From Cycas panzhihuaensis (taxonomy: Eukaryota; Cycadophyta), in NCBI GenBank assembly GCA_023213395.1, contig CM041465.1:240691741-240755740 (forward strand): a DNA stretch of 64,000 nt, given 5' to 3'. Below the pieces are notes generated by a model. That model made no database searches, was not told where the DNA came from, and saw nothing but the letters and a program-made list of their open reading frames with translations. Every line of letters starts with the position of its first letter. Position 1 is the stretch's first letter. The translations under genes were made by a program, and so were the position numbers. Positions 22,671-34,851 of this stretch are shown here, piece after piece.

Positions 22671-24419
22671 CTATTCAAACTTCACCCTCTTCAATAGTTT
22701 AGTGAAGATATCGGCCACTTGATCTACTGTGGGGTAGTATTCTAGTTGAAATGTGCCATCATGAACTAGTTCTTTAATCATGTGGACTTTCATACTTATA
22801 TGTTTGGTACGATCATGAAATATAGGATTTTTACCTATTTGGATTGTAGATTGATTATCTATATGTAAGCTAATAGAACATGTTTGGTTGGCATTTAATG
22901 TATTCAACAATTTTCTAAGCCATATCATCTCCTTACTTGTCTCAGAAGCAGTAATATACTCAACTTCGGCAGTTGAGTCTGTAACTATCTTCTACCATCT
23001 GGATCTCCATGATATTGGTGATGTTCCAAGAAATGTTACATACCCAGACATAGATCTTCCTGTGTCTTTATCTCCGGTAAAGTCTAAGTCTGTGTATGCA
23101 TAAAGTTTAAATTCTGTATTAGGTTCATACAACAAACCATATTTATTAGTCGTCTTTAGGTACCCTAACACTTGTATTGTAGCTTGCCAATGATTCTGCT
23201 TAGGATTTGTCATGAATCTTGCAAGAATTCCAATAGAATATGCAATTTCTAGCCTTGTGTTAATAGCATAGATGAGACTACGTACAAGTTGCCTGTAGAG
23301 TGTTGCATCTGCCTCCCTAATGTCACCATCAGCTGAGAGTTTAATATTAGGATCCATAGGTGTATCCATTGGTCGAACACCTTCTAATTGAAACTTTATC
23401 AGAAGATTGTTGATATATATTTCTTGGGAAATATTTTGCTATTCTTTTGAGTTACTTCAATTCCCAAGTAATATTTCATCAACCCAGGATCAGACAATTT
23501 AAAAGTTTTAGCAAGGTCCTTCTTCAGCTAGCTGATTACCTATTCACTCTTTCCCATTATTAGCATGTCATCCACAAAGATTAAGAGGTAAGTGACTTTA
23601 TCATTTTGGAGCTTGATGAATAATATTGCATCAATATCTTAATAGTCACAAACCTCATATCCAAGTTGTCTCATTCTTTTAGACAACTTGGTAAACCAAA
23701 CACAAGGGGCTTGCTTTAGGCCATACAAGGACTTTTTAAGCCTACAAACCTTATGCTCCTAACTAATAATCTCGTATCCTTCTAGTTGAGCCATGTAAAT
23801 TTCTTCTTTAAGGTCCCCATTGAGAAATATAGTCTTAACATTGAGTTGGTGGATTTTCTAACCCTGTTGAGCAGCCAAGGCTATAAGAGTTCTGATTGTA
23901 GGCCACTTGGTTGTAGGAGCAAAGATTTTAGTGTAGTTGATGCCTTCCCTTTGCATGAATCTTTTTTCTACCAACCTTGCCTTGTGTTTTTCTAGGGTGC
24001 CATCTGATTTGTACTTATTTTTGAACATCTATTTATTTTGAACTACCTTTCTTCCAAGTGGTAGATCAACAAGCTCCTATGTACTGTACTTGATAAGAGA
24101 TTGATACTCTTTGTTCATGGCATTTCTCCAAGCTACATGCTTTATAACTTTTTGGTATGTTAGGGGCTCTTCATTAAGATCAAGGTGCAGTTTTACTGGT
24201 TCAAGATCAATGGAAAGTGATTCATACATCCTTACTCTATGGGCACTTCTAGTACTAGTTTTGCCTACCTCAGCTAGTCACATGTCCTTGTGTAGCTAGT
24301 AGGCTTCACGAAAACCTTGAGTTAGGAATGAGGTTTTCATTTTCATAGCCTCTTGGTCTTTATTTTGATCCTAAAAATGATCATGTGAAATATTTCGTAT
24401 GGGGGAAGTTGACAATGTT
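22671..24419 (-). pseudogene. Copia reverse transcriptase and RNase H
   Basis: Reading leftwards: TKWPTIRTLIALAAQQG (about 23870-23920), [30 protein letters not shown], active site FVDDMLIMG (near 23555-23580), FKLSDPGLMKYYLGIEV, then RNase H with the C-terminal block DRTKHISMKVHMIKELVHDG and YYPTVDQVADIFTKLL ending at a stop at 22671. The run 22671-22928 is open for 85 codons; elsewhere stops and small frame changes are dense. Lineage within copia not assigned. Confidence 0.87.
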
Positions 24420-25999
24420 GGAGAAGATAGGCCAGCCATAGATATTGGAGAAGATGGTCCTTCTGCTATGGCTTTGCCTTTGTTAACTTGGTTGTTCATA
24501 AATGATGGTGTTGGATGTGTACATATTGGCTAGGAGTCACAGCTTATATCCTCTAAGGCTCTATTGTTAGATTCCAAGATTTTGAGCAACTGTTCAATAT
24601 CTCCCCCCCTAAATTTTAGAATCTGGACATCAAATTCAGTAGCATCATTAAATCGGTATGAAGGCATCTTGGAGTCAAATTTGAGTAATTGATTTTCAGT
24701 ATCCACAAAGATAACATCTCTAGTGATGATGATTTTACACTGTGAAGGTATGAAAACCTTTTATTCCTTTTTGTCCATAGGGTATCTAACAAAGATGCCT
24801 TTGATGGCTCTATCTTGGAGCTTATTTCTATGTTCCTCCAAAATATGAGCATAACAAGTAGAGCCAAAAATGCTGAAGTGAGAGATAGATGGGGTTTGTC
24901 CACACCACATTTCATGTGGAGAGGGGCCAAGATTGGAGGAACTAACAGTGTTAATGCAATACACAGTAGTCTAGATAGCCTCAGCCTAAAGATAGATAGG
25001 GATATTCTTATATACCAACATAACATGAGCCATATTCATGATGGTCCTATTCATACACTCGACAACTCCATTTTGCTAGGGTGTACCTACAACAATGGTC
25101 TGGTGTTTGATTCCATGTTGACATAGGTATAATTCAAACTTATTAGATGTGTACTCTCCACCATTGTCAGTTTTAAGTATTTTGATCTTGAATCCATATT
25201 CATTTTCCACGCGGGTCTTGAAAGCTTGAAACATAGAAAAATCTTCATCTTTCTTTGCAAGAAAAGCAACCCATACTTTCTAAGTAAACTCATCAATAAA
25301 AGTAATATAGTACCACTTCTGTTTGAGAGAAGGGATGGGCATAAGACCGTATATATCTAAGTGTACAATTTGTAAAGGTTGGCTAGATTTCCACTGATTA
25401 CGAGGAAAGGATTATCTTTGAGATTTGGCAATAATACATGCTTCACATTTAAAGGGCTTAGAGGAGAGCCTAGGCAAACTAGGAAGACTGGTTTGTAGTT
25501 CTCTTAAATGATCAATTTTGATATGGCCCATATGAGCATGCCATAGGGCTTCTTAGGACAACTTTTAAGGAGTCAGGGTTGTGGTAAAAGCAGAGTCATC
25601 ATCAACATAGTTGGCTTCAGAGGATGGTGATCCAGTTAGGCAGAAAAGTTTGCCATCAAGAATTCTGGTCATAACCATAGCATTTGAAGGAGGGTGAATG
25701 ACACAGAGAGTTTGATTGTTTGTAGTTACACTTAGATCAAATCCATGAGAGATAAGGGTAGAAAAGGAGAGTATATTCTGCTTTAGAGTAGGAATATATA
25801 AAACATCAACAAATATAAAATCTTAAAGGCTTGGGAGTTTCAGGCAAATAGTTCCAAGTCCTTCAACTGGATGAGATGATTTATTAGCCATGTGTGCAAC
25901 ACCATGAACTTCAGAGTCAAAATCTTAAAAGAACTAGTGATAACAAGTCATGTGTTATGTTGCTCTAGTATCCATGATCTAGGATGAAATATTTGAGGT
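24420..25999 (-). pseudogene. Copia protease and integrase
   Basis: Protease trace IMDTRAT and HMTCYH near 25950-25985 (the expected Gly after D-T is Arg). Integrase: LWHAHMGH zinc-binding start near 25540, CEAC at 25440, core with HLDIYGLMPIPS (25330-25365), KTDNGGEYTSNKFELYL (25120-25175) and QNGVVECMNRTIMNMAH (25035-25090). The stretch 24761-24964 keeps NLGPSPHEMWCGQTP. A more variable linker to RT follows. Several stops and a frame change. Confidence 0.85.
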
Positions 26000-27184
26000 G
26001 GCACTATTTGCAACTCCAAGTGGTGAAGGTAAAAGTGAATAAGCATAACCACAATGAGCTTGAATATACTTAGTGGATCTATCAATAACATTTAATGAAG
26101 TGGTCACAATTCTTTGAAGGTGTGCATAAGCAAATTACATTCCACCAAAAGCATCTTCAAAAGAAGTATTATCAACATTATGTTCACCATGGCACTATTG
26201 ATAACTTGGTAGTTTGTTGGTGGCAGTTCTATAATTTTTGGCATAGTGTCCTTTTCTATTACACCTTTGGCACAAAATTATTTGATTTCTAGTCCAAGTA
26301 TTAGGCTGGTTAGATTGTCTCTGATTATTGGATCTAGGTCCAGATTTATTATTTTGGCATTGGCCTTGAGACTATTTTTGTTGGAGTCGAGGAGCCTGTT
26401 GACTAAGAGGACGTTGTCCTTGTTGTCTATCTCTTCCTCTTCCATAGGAATTACCACCTCTACGAGAGTATTGACCTTGATTTTTGGTATAACAAAGATC
26501 TTCTTCCACTTCAAAAGTAGTATCAACTGGATCTGATGTAGTGGCAAAGTTGGTATCAAAGGTCTTATCAAATTCAATGAACTTGTTAGCAAGATCCTCA
26601 AGGTTTAGGGTCTTCAAAGTGCCACTAGATTGAAGACTTCCCAACAAATTCTTATAATCTAGGATATGGAGACATGACTGAATCAAGAAAACCCATGTAA
26701 TGCATTGAGTTTTAAAATCTTTATCAATGGCTTTCTTGATTAGACAAAGGAGATTGATTGTCTCACTTGCATGTCTTTTCTACATTTTCAATTTATTCAT
26801 CTCCAACACTAAGTGAACAAATTCTAAGTCTAATTTAGTATCAAAGTTCTTCTTAAGAACTTCAAGAACTTTCCATGCCATATCATGTATAGCTTTATCA
26901 ATGAGATTATGCAGGGAATAATCAGTGACAAGCAGTATTCTTGAATGGATTTTATCATCATCAAGTTCACATTAGCATTTAGTTGTAGCTTCAGTGGGAG
27001 CAGTTGGAGCACCTCCTCCTAAAGAAGCTATGGTAGTTGTAGTTGCAACAGATGGTGTATGTTGTAAGTGATCTCTCTATAGACCTTAATACTTTGTAGT
27101 ATTTCTGATACCAGTGAACTACATGCCCCAATTTTCTTTCCCTTTTAGAATGCAGTTCACATTTTGCTTGAATTGTGAAGACAT
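26000..27184 (-). pseudogene. Copia gag
   Basis: ATG at 27182-27184 (MSSQFKQNVNCILKGKENWG). A gag core follows, and the open run 26372-26686 ends in a Gly/Arg/Gln-rich stretch. The zinc knuckle CQRCNRKGHYAKN at 26235-26275 is CX2CX4H with the final Cys changed to Tyr. Early TAG after GM (about 27123) replaces a Trp or Gln codon. Confidence 0.85.
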
Positions 27185-28296
27185 GGTATCTTTTTACAAG
27201 GGAAGAAATGAACAAGGGACTATAAAAGTGATGGCAATAAATAGCCAATCACTATTTACAAATGGGAAATGTAATGAAGTAGTATGGCATAAGGAAGAAG
27301 AAGTGAGAATGGTTGCTCAAAGATGAAGGGAGCAACTTAGAGAAAAGTCACCAACACTTATGGCAAATATTAACTTGACACAGTAGGAATATGAGAAGCG
27401 CTATGATTGTGATTACACTATGAATCACTTTTTACAAATAAGTAAGTGATCAATATACAAGATTGTAGGCCAATGTAGAAGCTGACATCATTGGGTTTAC
27501 ACAACTTGAAACTCAAATGTAGGATGTGTAATCAACCCAATAACCTCTAACTTGTGTCCAACATGTAGTTGAGGTTGTTCAAAGGATGCCTAGGCTTCTA
27601 GTAGAATTAAGTTGGCCTTCACCCGTGATACCCGCAATTGTACTTGGTGATGAAATCCAAGTCACAATAGAGCCCAGGTACTCCCAGTCCTCACCTAGTT
27701 CACTAATGAGCAGCTATATACCTCCTCTAAAGAGTGTTATGTGCATACCCATGGCTATGATAGATATTGCATTAGGTATATTTTAATCGTGTATTAAAGT
27801 TTCAGTTTTCCCGGTTGGTTATCAAGGTGATCCCTGATTGAGGCATGATGGTATGGCTAACCAAACCTCACCAATATTCTAGTTTAGTCCAGTCCCAACT
27901 TGAAACCCACACCTCCTTTATGGTATGAAATTCTACCAACCAAGGTATCTCAACCTTGGTGAGTGTATGAACAGGTACAAGATGGTAGAAAATAGCATAC
28001 ATGATGCGTTCCTTTTAGGAAGAATGAAAAGATTATCGAATTGCATCAAACGTACATTTAACTGAAAATAGAATGCTTGCTTGGAGTGCTTGCTTGAAGT
28101 ATCTTTAGAATGCTTACTTTGAGTGATTTTAGAGTGTTGAAATGTAATGATAATAAGTAAGTGAGGACACCAAATATTGCTCTGATCTAGGTGTTTTTTT
28201 CTCATTTTTATAATGGGCTTTTAAGCCTTATAAAAAGAAGGAAAAAATTTTCTTCACTTTTTTTTTTTTTTGGTTAATACAAAAAAAGTAGTCTTT

Positions 28297-28660
28297 ACTA
28301 AATCAACAATAACTTTCTCCCATGATGTTGAAATGGAGTGTCGATTTTTATACTACAAACTAGACACAAAGCTTCATCTTTAAGAAGTGGAATCAGGTAC
28401 AAATGAGTTCTGAAAAGTTTTGGGCAGCCCCGCAAAGTTAGGAAATTATATTTTTCTAGAATTCTTACTAAAAATAACTACTATTCACTAAAACAACAAT
28501 AACTTCCTCATACAACATCCAAATTATGTGCCAGTTTTTGTAATGGAAAGTAGATTAGAGCCTCATCTTTGACAATTAGAATCACTTCAATTGGAGCTCT
28601 ATTGAAGATTTTGTAGACCTGTGAAGTTCAGTAATCAAATTATATTTCTACAAAAATTTT
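28297..28660. repeat. Imperfect tandem repeat, two units of about 175-190 bp
   Basis: Units start at 28297 and 28487. Shared in order: CACTAAA..CAACAATAACTT, AAATTATATTTTTCTA-type ends, GCTTCATCTTT / GCCTCATCTTT, GAAT CA, and TTTTGTAGACC-like regions. By eye the units are clearly related but diverged. Confidence 0.65.
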
Positions 28661-29131
28661 AGCTTGCTAATATCTCATTAGCACATTATACTGTATGAAA
28701 TTTCCATTATTTTTTTATCACCAAGATCCCAATATGGGCAAGGTGAGAGCATACAATGATGGATATTTTAAATGGATTGAAATTCTTTTAAAAAAATGGG
28801 TAAAACCTCCCTTTACAATCATTCTTCTAAATACTAAAAAACTTTTGGCAGCATTTCCCCTTGTTAAATGGACAAAAAGAGGGGAAAGAAAAAGAAGAAT
28901 GAGATAGCATGAATGGCCAGCAAAGGATTGGAATCCTCGGTCCTTACAACTCCTTGTATTATGATTCCAAACCTTTAAAAGAGAAAGGAAAAATAAATAA
29001 TATAAAATATATTATCATAATAACTTAAAAATATTTCTAAATTCATTTTCACACTCTACTTCACCACATGGATTGTGGGGGAGAAGGAAGTGATGGCTCC
29101 ATTACAAGTGTAAGTGAGAAAAATGAAGGAA

Positions 29132-29147
29132 GTAAGCTTTGATACCA
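29132..29147 (-). promoter_or_regulatory. Primer binding site of the copia element
   Basis: Minus strand TGGTATCAAAGCTTAC starts two bases after the 5' LTR. TGGTATCA is the usual complement of plant initiator-Met tRNA in copia elements. Confidence 0.88.
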
Positions 29148-29149
29148 CA

Positions 29150-29433
29150 TGAAAAGAGTGGATCTATCCTTCATCTCCATACACTAAATACAAAGGTAAA
29201 CATGGGAGCAAGAAAGACTTGAGAGAAAGAAAGTAGCTCTCACAAAATGGGGAGGTAAGAATAAATCTCCTCCATTGAACTTTTACTTTTATATTTAGAG
29301 TTAGATGAAATAAAATTACACATAATGCACATGAAAGTACATTTTACTTAAGTGATCTAATTTAAAGTTCACTTAAGACCCTTTTTCAAAATAATCAACT
29401 AATGTAATGACCTTGTGACATTAACCCTTTTCA
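29150..29433 (-). repeat. 5' LTR of the copia element (284 bp)
   Basis: Begins TGAAAAGAGTGG and ends ACCCTTTTCA. Matches 21916-22213 base by base apart from scattered transitions and one short indel. Confidence 0.93.
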
Positions 29434-29438
29434 TGTTA

Positions 29439-30188
29439 TATGCCTTAACTCAGTCTCAAGCAACCAAAGAGGCAAATGATGCCTCTTCTTCCACTTCTCA
29501 TCTTGATCCTCTTCTGGAAGTCTTGTCTCCATAAATCTCCATGCTTCCTAAGACCATTCCCATACACCCTAGTTACTATGATTTTTGAAGGGTGCTTCCC
29601 TAACCTACCGTGAAGGGGAACCCTTTCTCCATCATTGATGAGCGCCACATCGTGGCTATGGGGATGTCCATGATAGATGTATTAAGGAGTTGCCCTGAAC
29701 AATGTGCCCTTCTCTTAGAGACTTTGGGATTGGTTGATGCATCTATTCATGCCTTAGGCAACACTCCAAGTCATGAACCTATCATCTCTTTTAATCCTAA
29801 AGATCTCCTCCCATCCGGTGATAGGGAATGCCAATGGCACTACCCCTTCACCATAACCATTGACACACCCAAATGCACCCTATGCAGAACTGTTGTAGAT
29901 AATGGTTCTTCCGTTAATGACATACCCTTGCATATCATGTAAGAACTTGGCATCTCATCCCTCGAACTGGTTCTATGGTGGTGTCAAGACTATGATGATA
30001 GCAAGAAGACACCCTTGGGATCAGTGTCTATTCCCCTCACTGTCAAGGATAAGACTATCCTCACTGATATTGTAGTCCTCGACGTGGACGTTGACTACAA
30101 CCTCTTGTTGGGACACCCATGGCTCGACTAAATGGGGGTTGTGTACTCGTCCCATTGGGGGCAACTTAAGTTCATCCATGAAAGATGA
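29439..30188 (+). pseudogene. Protease of element B
   Basis: Directly after the copia insertion. The lead-in has TQSQATKEANDASSST, an open run 29610-29942 includes SIIDERHIVAMGMSMIDVL and the active site VVDNGSSVNDIP (about 29890-29925). Then a TAA at 29941 in place of CAA, and NLLLGHPWLD (30098-30128, Arg changed to His). TAA follows in place of CAA (30129) before MGVV. Confidence 0.8.
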
Positions 30189-32361
30189 ATGAGAGTTGTC
30201 CCTTGGGAGCCTCCTCCTACCAAACAACCCCGTCAACCTCATCAAGTAGTTTGCGATAAGGTAAAGGGAGATAAGGGCCCTTCTACCCATGCATCTGCTT
30301 GTTCTATCGACATTCATGATTCATCTTACTTGGAAGGAAGTCCTCCTACTTCTTCCATGAACCTTATTTGCTTCGCCCCTATTCATGTAGGGAGTTATGG
30401 GTACCTTACTGTGCTTAGTGAAGATGAGTCTAATGGTGAGGAAGACAATCTTACTCACCCTATATCCCCTTTAAACATAAGTGAAGGGGGCATTCTCTCC
30501 ATTTCAAGTCTCAACTTGAAACCTCTTCCATTGAGGAGACCAATTTTCCTCTTGGATCGTATGTCATCACTCTTGCTTCTCGTGTTATCTCCCGTATCAC
30601 TTTACTTTCTTCTTTATTGCCCTCTGCAAGCGATGAGGTGAAGGGGCCTCTTGTCACCTACCACAAGAGGACTCCCTCTGACTCTTTCAAAGAGTCCCTT
30701 GAATATATCGCATGGTGGGTCAACCACTACAGCCCTGCCACTCCTTCTACTCCTCACTCCTCATCTTCTCAAAGCATGGTTATCCATGGGGTAGACTGCT
30801 TCGAGGATGATAAGGCTCTGCTTAAGCATTTAGTAGGCTCTACGCCTAACCTCCCTCCTGGTCACCATAGGCTTGGTCACTAGAAGGTCTTAGATATTGG
30901 GTCACCTCTAGCTAACCCAAATCCATCTTCTACTTCACCGCCTCTTATCAATTGAGACCCCCTTCACTTCAAGGAAGGGAATACCATGTGCATGGGGGCA
31001 ACCAAAGACATAGTCCTTACCCTGAATAAGGTCATAAAGGTGGGAGTGGAATGCTCTCCTGGTGAAATAAAGGAGTATACCCTTCTGTATTAGGAATTCT
31101 AAGATGTTATCACATGGGACTACTCTGACATGAAGGGAATAGACTCTTCTATTATCACCCATAATCTCACCACTATTTTGGGCACTCGCCCCGTGTGTCA
31201 AAAACAACACCCTCTTCATCCAAAACTCTTAACTACCATAAAGATAAAAGTGGAGAAACTCCTAAATGCGAGGTTAATTACTTCCATCAACTACCCCAAG
31301 TGGATCTCTAATATCATCCCTATTGCTAAGAAGAATGGGATATTTAGGATATGCATTGACTTTTGTGACATCAACAATGCATGTCCTAAGGATAATTTTC
31401 CCCTCCCTTTCATCAATTAAATCATTGATCAAACCACTAATTTTGAAGTCATGTCTTTAATGGATGGCTTCTCAGGCTACAATCAAATCCAAATCTCCCC
31501 TGAAGACCACCACAAGATGGCCTTTACCACATCTTAGGGCACCTTTGCTTACAAAGTGATGCCCTTTGGGCTAAAGAATGTAGGTGCCACTTATCAAAGG
31601 GTGATGTAATTTATCTTTCATGACCTCATTAACAACACTCTTGAGGTTTTCACCCATGATGGGCCTCTCATGTATTAGGGTCCACCACCCTACTGATTTA
31701 TGGGCCATCTTCACATGATGCCATAAATACCATGTAAGCCTAAGTCCTCTTAAATGTGTATTTACCATAACAACTGGCAAACTCCTTAGCTTCCTTGTTT
31801 TAAAACAAGGAATCCAAATCGACCCTAACAAAGTCAAGGCCATCCTTGACATGCCATCTCCTAAGACCCAATGACAAATCAAGTCATTCTTGGGTAGGCT
31901 GGGATTTCTTAAGTATTTCTTGGCAAACTTCACCATAAATGCAAAACCTCTTACCAACCTATTGAAGAAAGAAGTCCCATTTGTTTGGTCTCTAAAGGCC
32001 CAGTAAGCCTTTGAGGAGCTCAAGAGAGCTCTCACCTCTGCCCCAACCTTGATGCCTCCTCTCTTTGACAGGCTCTTCATTTTATACACCTCGGCTACTG
32101 ACGAATCCTTGGACACCATGCTAGCCTAAGAAGATAACTTGGGAACCAAAAGAGCTATTTACTTTACTAGTCACATCCTCGTGGTTGTCGAGTTAAACTA
32201 CTCCCCTGCTGAGAAAGAGTGCCTATCCTTAGTACATGCTACCAAGAAGTTTAGGCACTACTTACTCAAAAAATACTACTCAAGATTTCCTCCAGTCTGA
32301 TCCCTTGAGGTATTTTCTAACCTAATCTGACCTAACAAGTAGGACTAGTAAGTGGGCCATC
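30189..32361 (+). pseudogene. PR-RT linker, reverse transcriptase and RNase H start of element B
   Basis: The linker (30189-30900) keeps FAPIHVGSYGYLTVLSEDES and VIHGVDCFEDDKALLKHL. RT keeps KLLNARLITSINYPKWI, KNGIFRICIDF, NACPKDNFPLPF and SLMDGFSGYNQ (31130-31500). The active site is destroyed: EVFTHDGPL at 31645-31670, where a 6-bp loss removes one of the paired Asp codons. Later RT is full of stops. RNase H keeps LYTSATDESL (32083-32112, Ser in place of the first Asp). D cuts the gene at 32361. Confidence 0.82.
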
Positions 32362-34851
32362 TATTTCCCAGCTTCCAGGAATGGATATAGAGAGGTTGAC
32401 TTAGGTAAGTGCAGGTATGTTTCTCACCTTATTTTTGCTTTTCATGAGTATTTGCTTGCATGCTATGTTTTTTGTAGATGGTTTGCACCATCTACACCTA
32501 TTTAGCCTATGACAACTATAGCGAGGGCACACTCCCAGTAAGTGTAGCACCCAGGTGGCTACGTCACTTCCCGCAATCTGCCCTACTCCCCTTAAGACCC
32601 ACTTGATTTATGTGATGATTACTCATATATTGATTCATCACCATTTGGTCTCCTTGTTACATCCTTGAGTCCCGTGATTACCTTTCTTATGGCTCTTGGT
32701 CTATTGTTTACCTCTGGGCAGGTGGGCCTGTCCCCTTGCCAGCCTCCTAGTGCACTGGTCCACAGCCCTGGCTGGCTGTTTGGGCCAGTTTGGTCTTCTA
32801 CTCCTGCACCACGACAAATTTCACGGTACCGCGAAGTTTACCGTGGTACCATGAAGTTTACCACGGTGTGACTGTTATGTGATATTTTTTAAAACTTCCA
32901 TGGTAATTCTCACATTTATTACAAAATTGCCACGTATCCTTTGACCCACCTCAATGCCAGTCGAGCCCTAATCACTCGATTAGAGTTGAGGCTGAGTATT
33001 TAAGCCCATCTCAACTCATTTTTAGGATCTTTTGGCTCTCTTTGGAAGGAATACAAAGGAAAAATACCCTGCTCTCTGTGCTCTTCTATTGCTCTGCTGC
33101 ATTTTTAGGACTTGTAACTACTCTTCAGCACCCAACTGTCCTTAGGATTTGCTATGACATCCTCATAGCTCATTGCACACCTTGGAGAGGGCCTCCTTGA
33201 GGAGTTTTCAGGGTCTCCTTGCCCAAGCAGTCACCAGGTGGTCCCAGAAGCAGGATTTCCCTCAGCCATCTCAGTAGGGGCTCCATACCTACTATACTTT
33301 AGCCTTTTCTTAGGTTTTCTAACCTCTTCTCAGTAGGCTTTTACAGAGGCAAATGCCTCCCACTTTCTCTAGAGGTATTTATTAATTTAAAGTCATTTCT
33401 TTGCTCAGTGTATACCTAGATTTGTGTATGTTTGTCACTAGTTTTCTTCTCCTTGTTTCAAGAGCTTGTTTCTTGCTTTCTCTTTGATTTTTCTCTGCTG
33501 CTTGAGCCTCTTCTCCTATGTTTCACACCCAGGACAGTAGCCAAAGAGGACTCCATAGGGTTTGGGATAGAGCTTGGTGGATTCTGTACCACCTTTGTGC
33601 TCCCTAAGAGGCTTCTTCCCTCCAAACCCTCCTCTTTGCCCCTGTGCTATCCCTGGAGTGGGCAAAGGATTAGAAGACCATTCCTAATTGCTGAAACCAG
33701 CATTTGCACCTATTGCAATGCTGGTTTGTAAGCCCATTTCTCTCATCCGGGCAATGCATAAGCCCTAGAAACCTTTCCTAGCTCAACCCTTCTCTCAACA
33801 GCCTGGTTTGCTTCCTATAGCACTCCGGCTCATTGATGGCTTCCTTGGGCTCTTTTGCACTTTTGCTACCCCACTTTATAGCTAGCTATATAGCCATACC
33901 CTCACTGCCCTGTGGCTTCTTGAGGGAGGGTAGGGTTTCCCTTTGTGGGAGGTGGGCCACTCTGAGGCTTACCGATTTACATACCATCTATTTGGGTACT
34001 TTTGACTGTGATTTATTGCTGTAACCTTGTAATTTATGAGTAGTAACATATATGTATAGAGATTTATGTTTTGGAATATGCATATATATATGTTTTTGGT
34101 GCTCCTTCTTGTGTTGCTTGCCTCTTTTCTCCAGAAGGGAACCTTTATGCTTACTTGCAGGTAGAAAGAGGACACAAGGAACTTCTCCTCCCTTCTCTCT
34201 CCTAGGTAAGTGCATTTATTTATATTTTATCATAGCATTTTACTTTCCACTATTGCTTTCCTTTTCATTTTTGGCACTTTAGTGTCGCTTTCCGGGGAAG
34301 GTAAGGAAGCCCCCATGCTTCACCCTACCGCGGCCCTCCGCCGCTACTTTGTGGAACGATTTGGATATCTTGTGGAAGCATCGTTACTTCGACCACACCC
34401 TCATCCTGGGTATGTGTTCTTACTTCATTGCACTCTCTTTCTTTTGAAAAGATTTGCATAGTAGTAATTAGACAACATAAAAGAAAAAGGGAATCAACTC
34501 TCTTTTTTGTTTGCATTTTGTATGTTATATCTCATATACTATACCTATTTTAGGAAAGGGTTTTTAAGAAGTCTTTCCCCTTAGTCTTTCTCCTTAGCCT
34601 TTCCCTTTAGCTTGTAAACCTTGCCTTTGCTCCTTTGGCTTATCATATTTGATTTGGTTTACTTGTGCGTACCTTAGCACCCTCTCTTCTCTTGGTTGTA
34701 CCTTCGGAGGGGGATCTTTGGATTGATTGATCATTCCCACTCCCTTCCTCTTCCATTAGTTTCCTTTACTTAGCTGAATAACTGAGGAGGTCTTAACCGT
34801 AGGCTATTCACCTACCCTGCTCCTACTCGTTTCCCTTTGCTATAGGGAAAC
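32362..34851 (+). repeat. 5' LTR of element D, first part, split by element C
   Basis: Starts TATTTCCCAGCTTCC (ancestral TG changed to TA) and matches the 3' LTR from 62688 on: GTAAGTGCAGGTATGTTTCTC, GGTTTGCACCATCTACACC, GGGCAGGTGGGCCTG. Holds U3 repeats GGTACCGCGAAGTTTACCG (32826-32872) and TATA-like TATTTAAG (32997-33004). The LTR continues at 51042. Confidence 0.9.
34847..34851. repeat. Target-site duplication GAAAC of element C (left copy), partner 51037-51041
   Basis: GAAAC on both sides of C. Removing C and one copy gives AGGGAAACCTTTGAGG, which matches the unbroken family LTR at 13123-13140 (AGGGAAACCCTCGAAGG). Confidence 0.92.

Larger units (their letters stand above)
27185..29149 (-). 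other. Long untranslated leader of the copia element (about 2 kb)
   Basis: Between the 5' LTR and the gag ATG. AT-rich, with a T-run at 28256-28271 and an imperfect tandem repeat (28297-28660). ORFs here are short (27586-27786, 28695-28907) and unrecognisable. The leader is far longer than usual for a copia element, so a captured or inserted sequence is possible, but I see no clear borders. Confidence 0.6.
21916..29433 (-). mobile_element. Complete Ty1/copia LTR retrotransposon inserted in element B
   Basis: Both LTRs (21916-22213, 29150-29433), primer site, polypurine tract and the copia order gag, protease, integrase, reverse transcriptase, RNase H are visible on the minus strand. It is the only Ty1/copia element in the window; its base composition is more AT-rich than its gypsy neighbours. 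Length 7518 bp including an unusually long leader. Many stops; not functional. Confidence 0.93.
19887..32361 (+). mobile_element. Element B: oldest host element, Ty3/gypsy, interrupted by E, copia and D
   Basis: Gag remains at 19887-21910, continues after the copia element (29439 onward) through protease, linker and RT, and is cut by D at 32361 within RNase H. The 5' end lies beyond E to the left and the integrase and 3' end beyond D to the right, both outside the window. Stop codons are denser than in the elements inserted into it, as expected for the host. Confidence 0.85.

Noticed and set aside
27586-27786. Short plus-strand ORF in the copia leader
   Set aside because: No start context, no domain, and no second copy in the window to test conservation.
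21911-29438. Copia insertion as a gene-disrupting event in a host gene
   Set aside because: Both flanks are gag/protease of element B, shown by co-linearity with 39650-39760 in C.
33000-34850. Possible host gene exon between B and C because of a TATA-like site and several ORFs
   Set aside because: The whole stretch aligns with the start of the D 3' LTR (62688-64000) and with the LTRs of A and F, so it is LTR.
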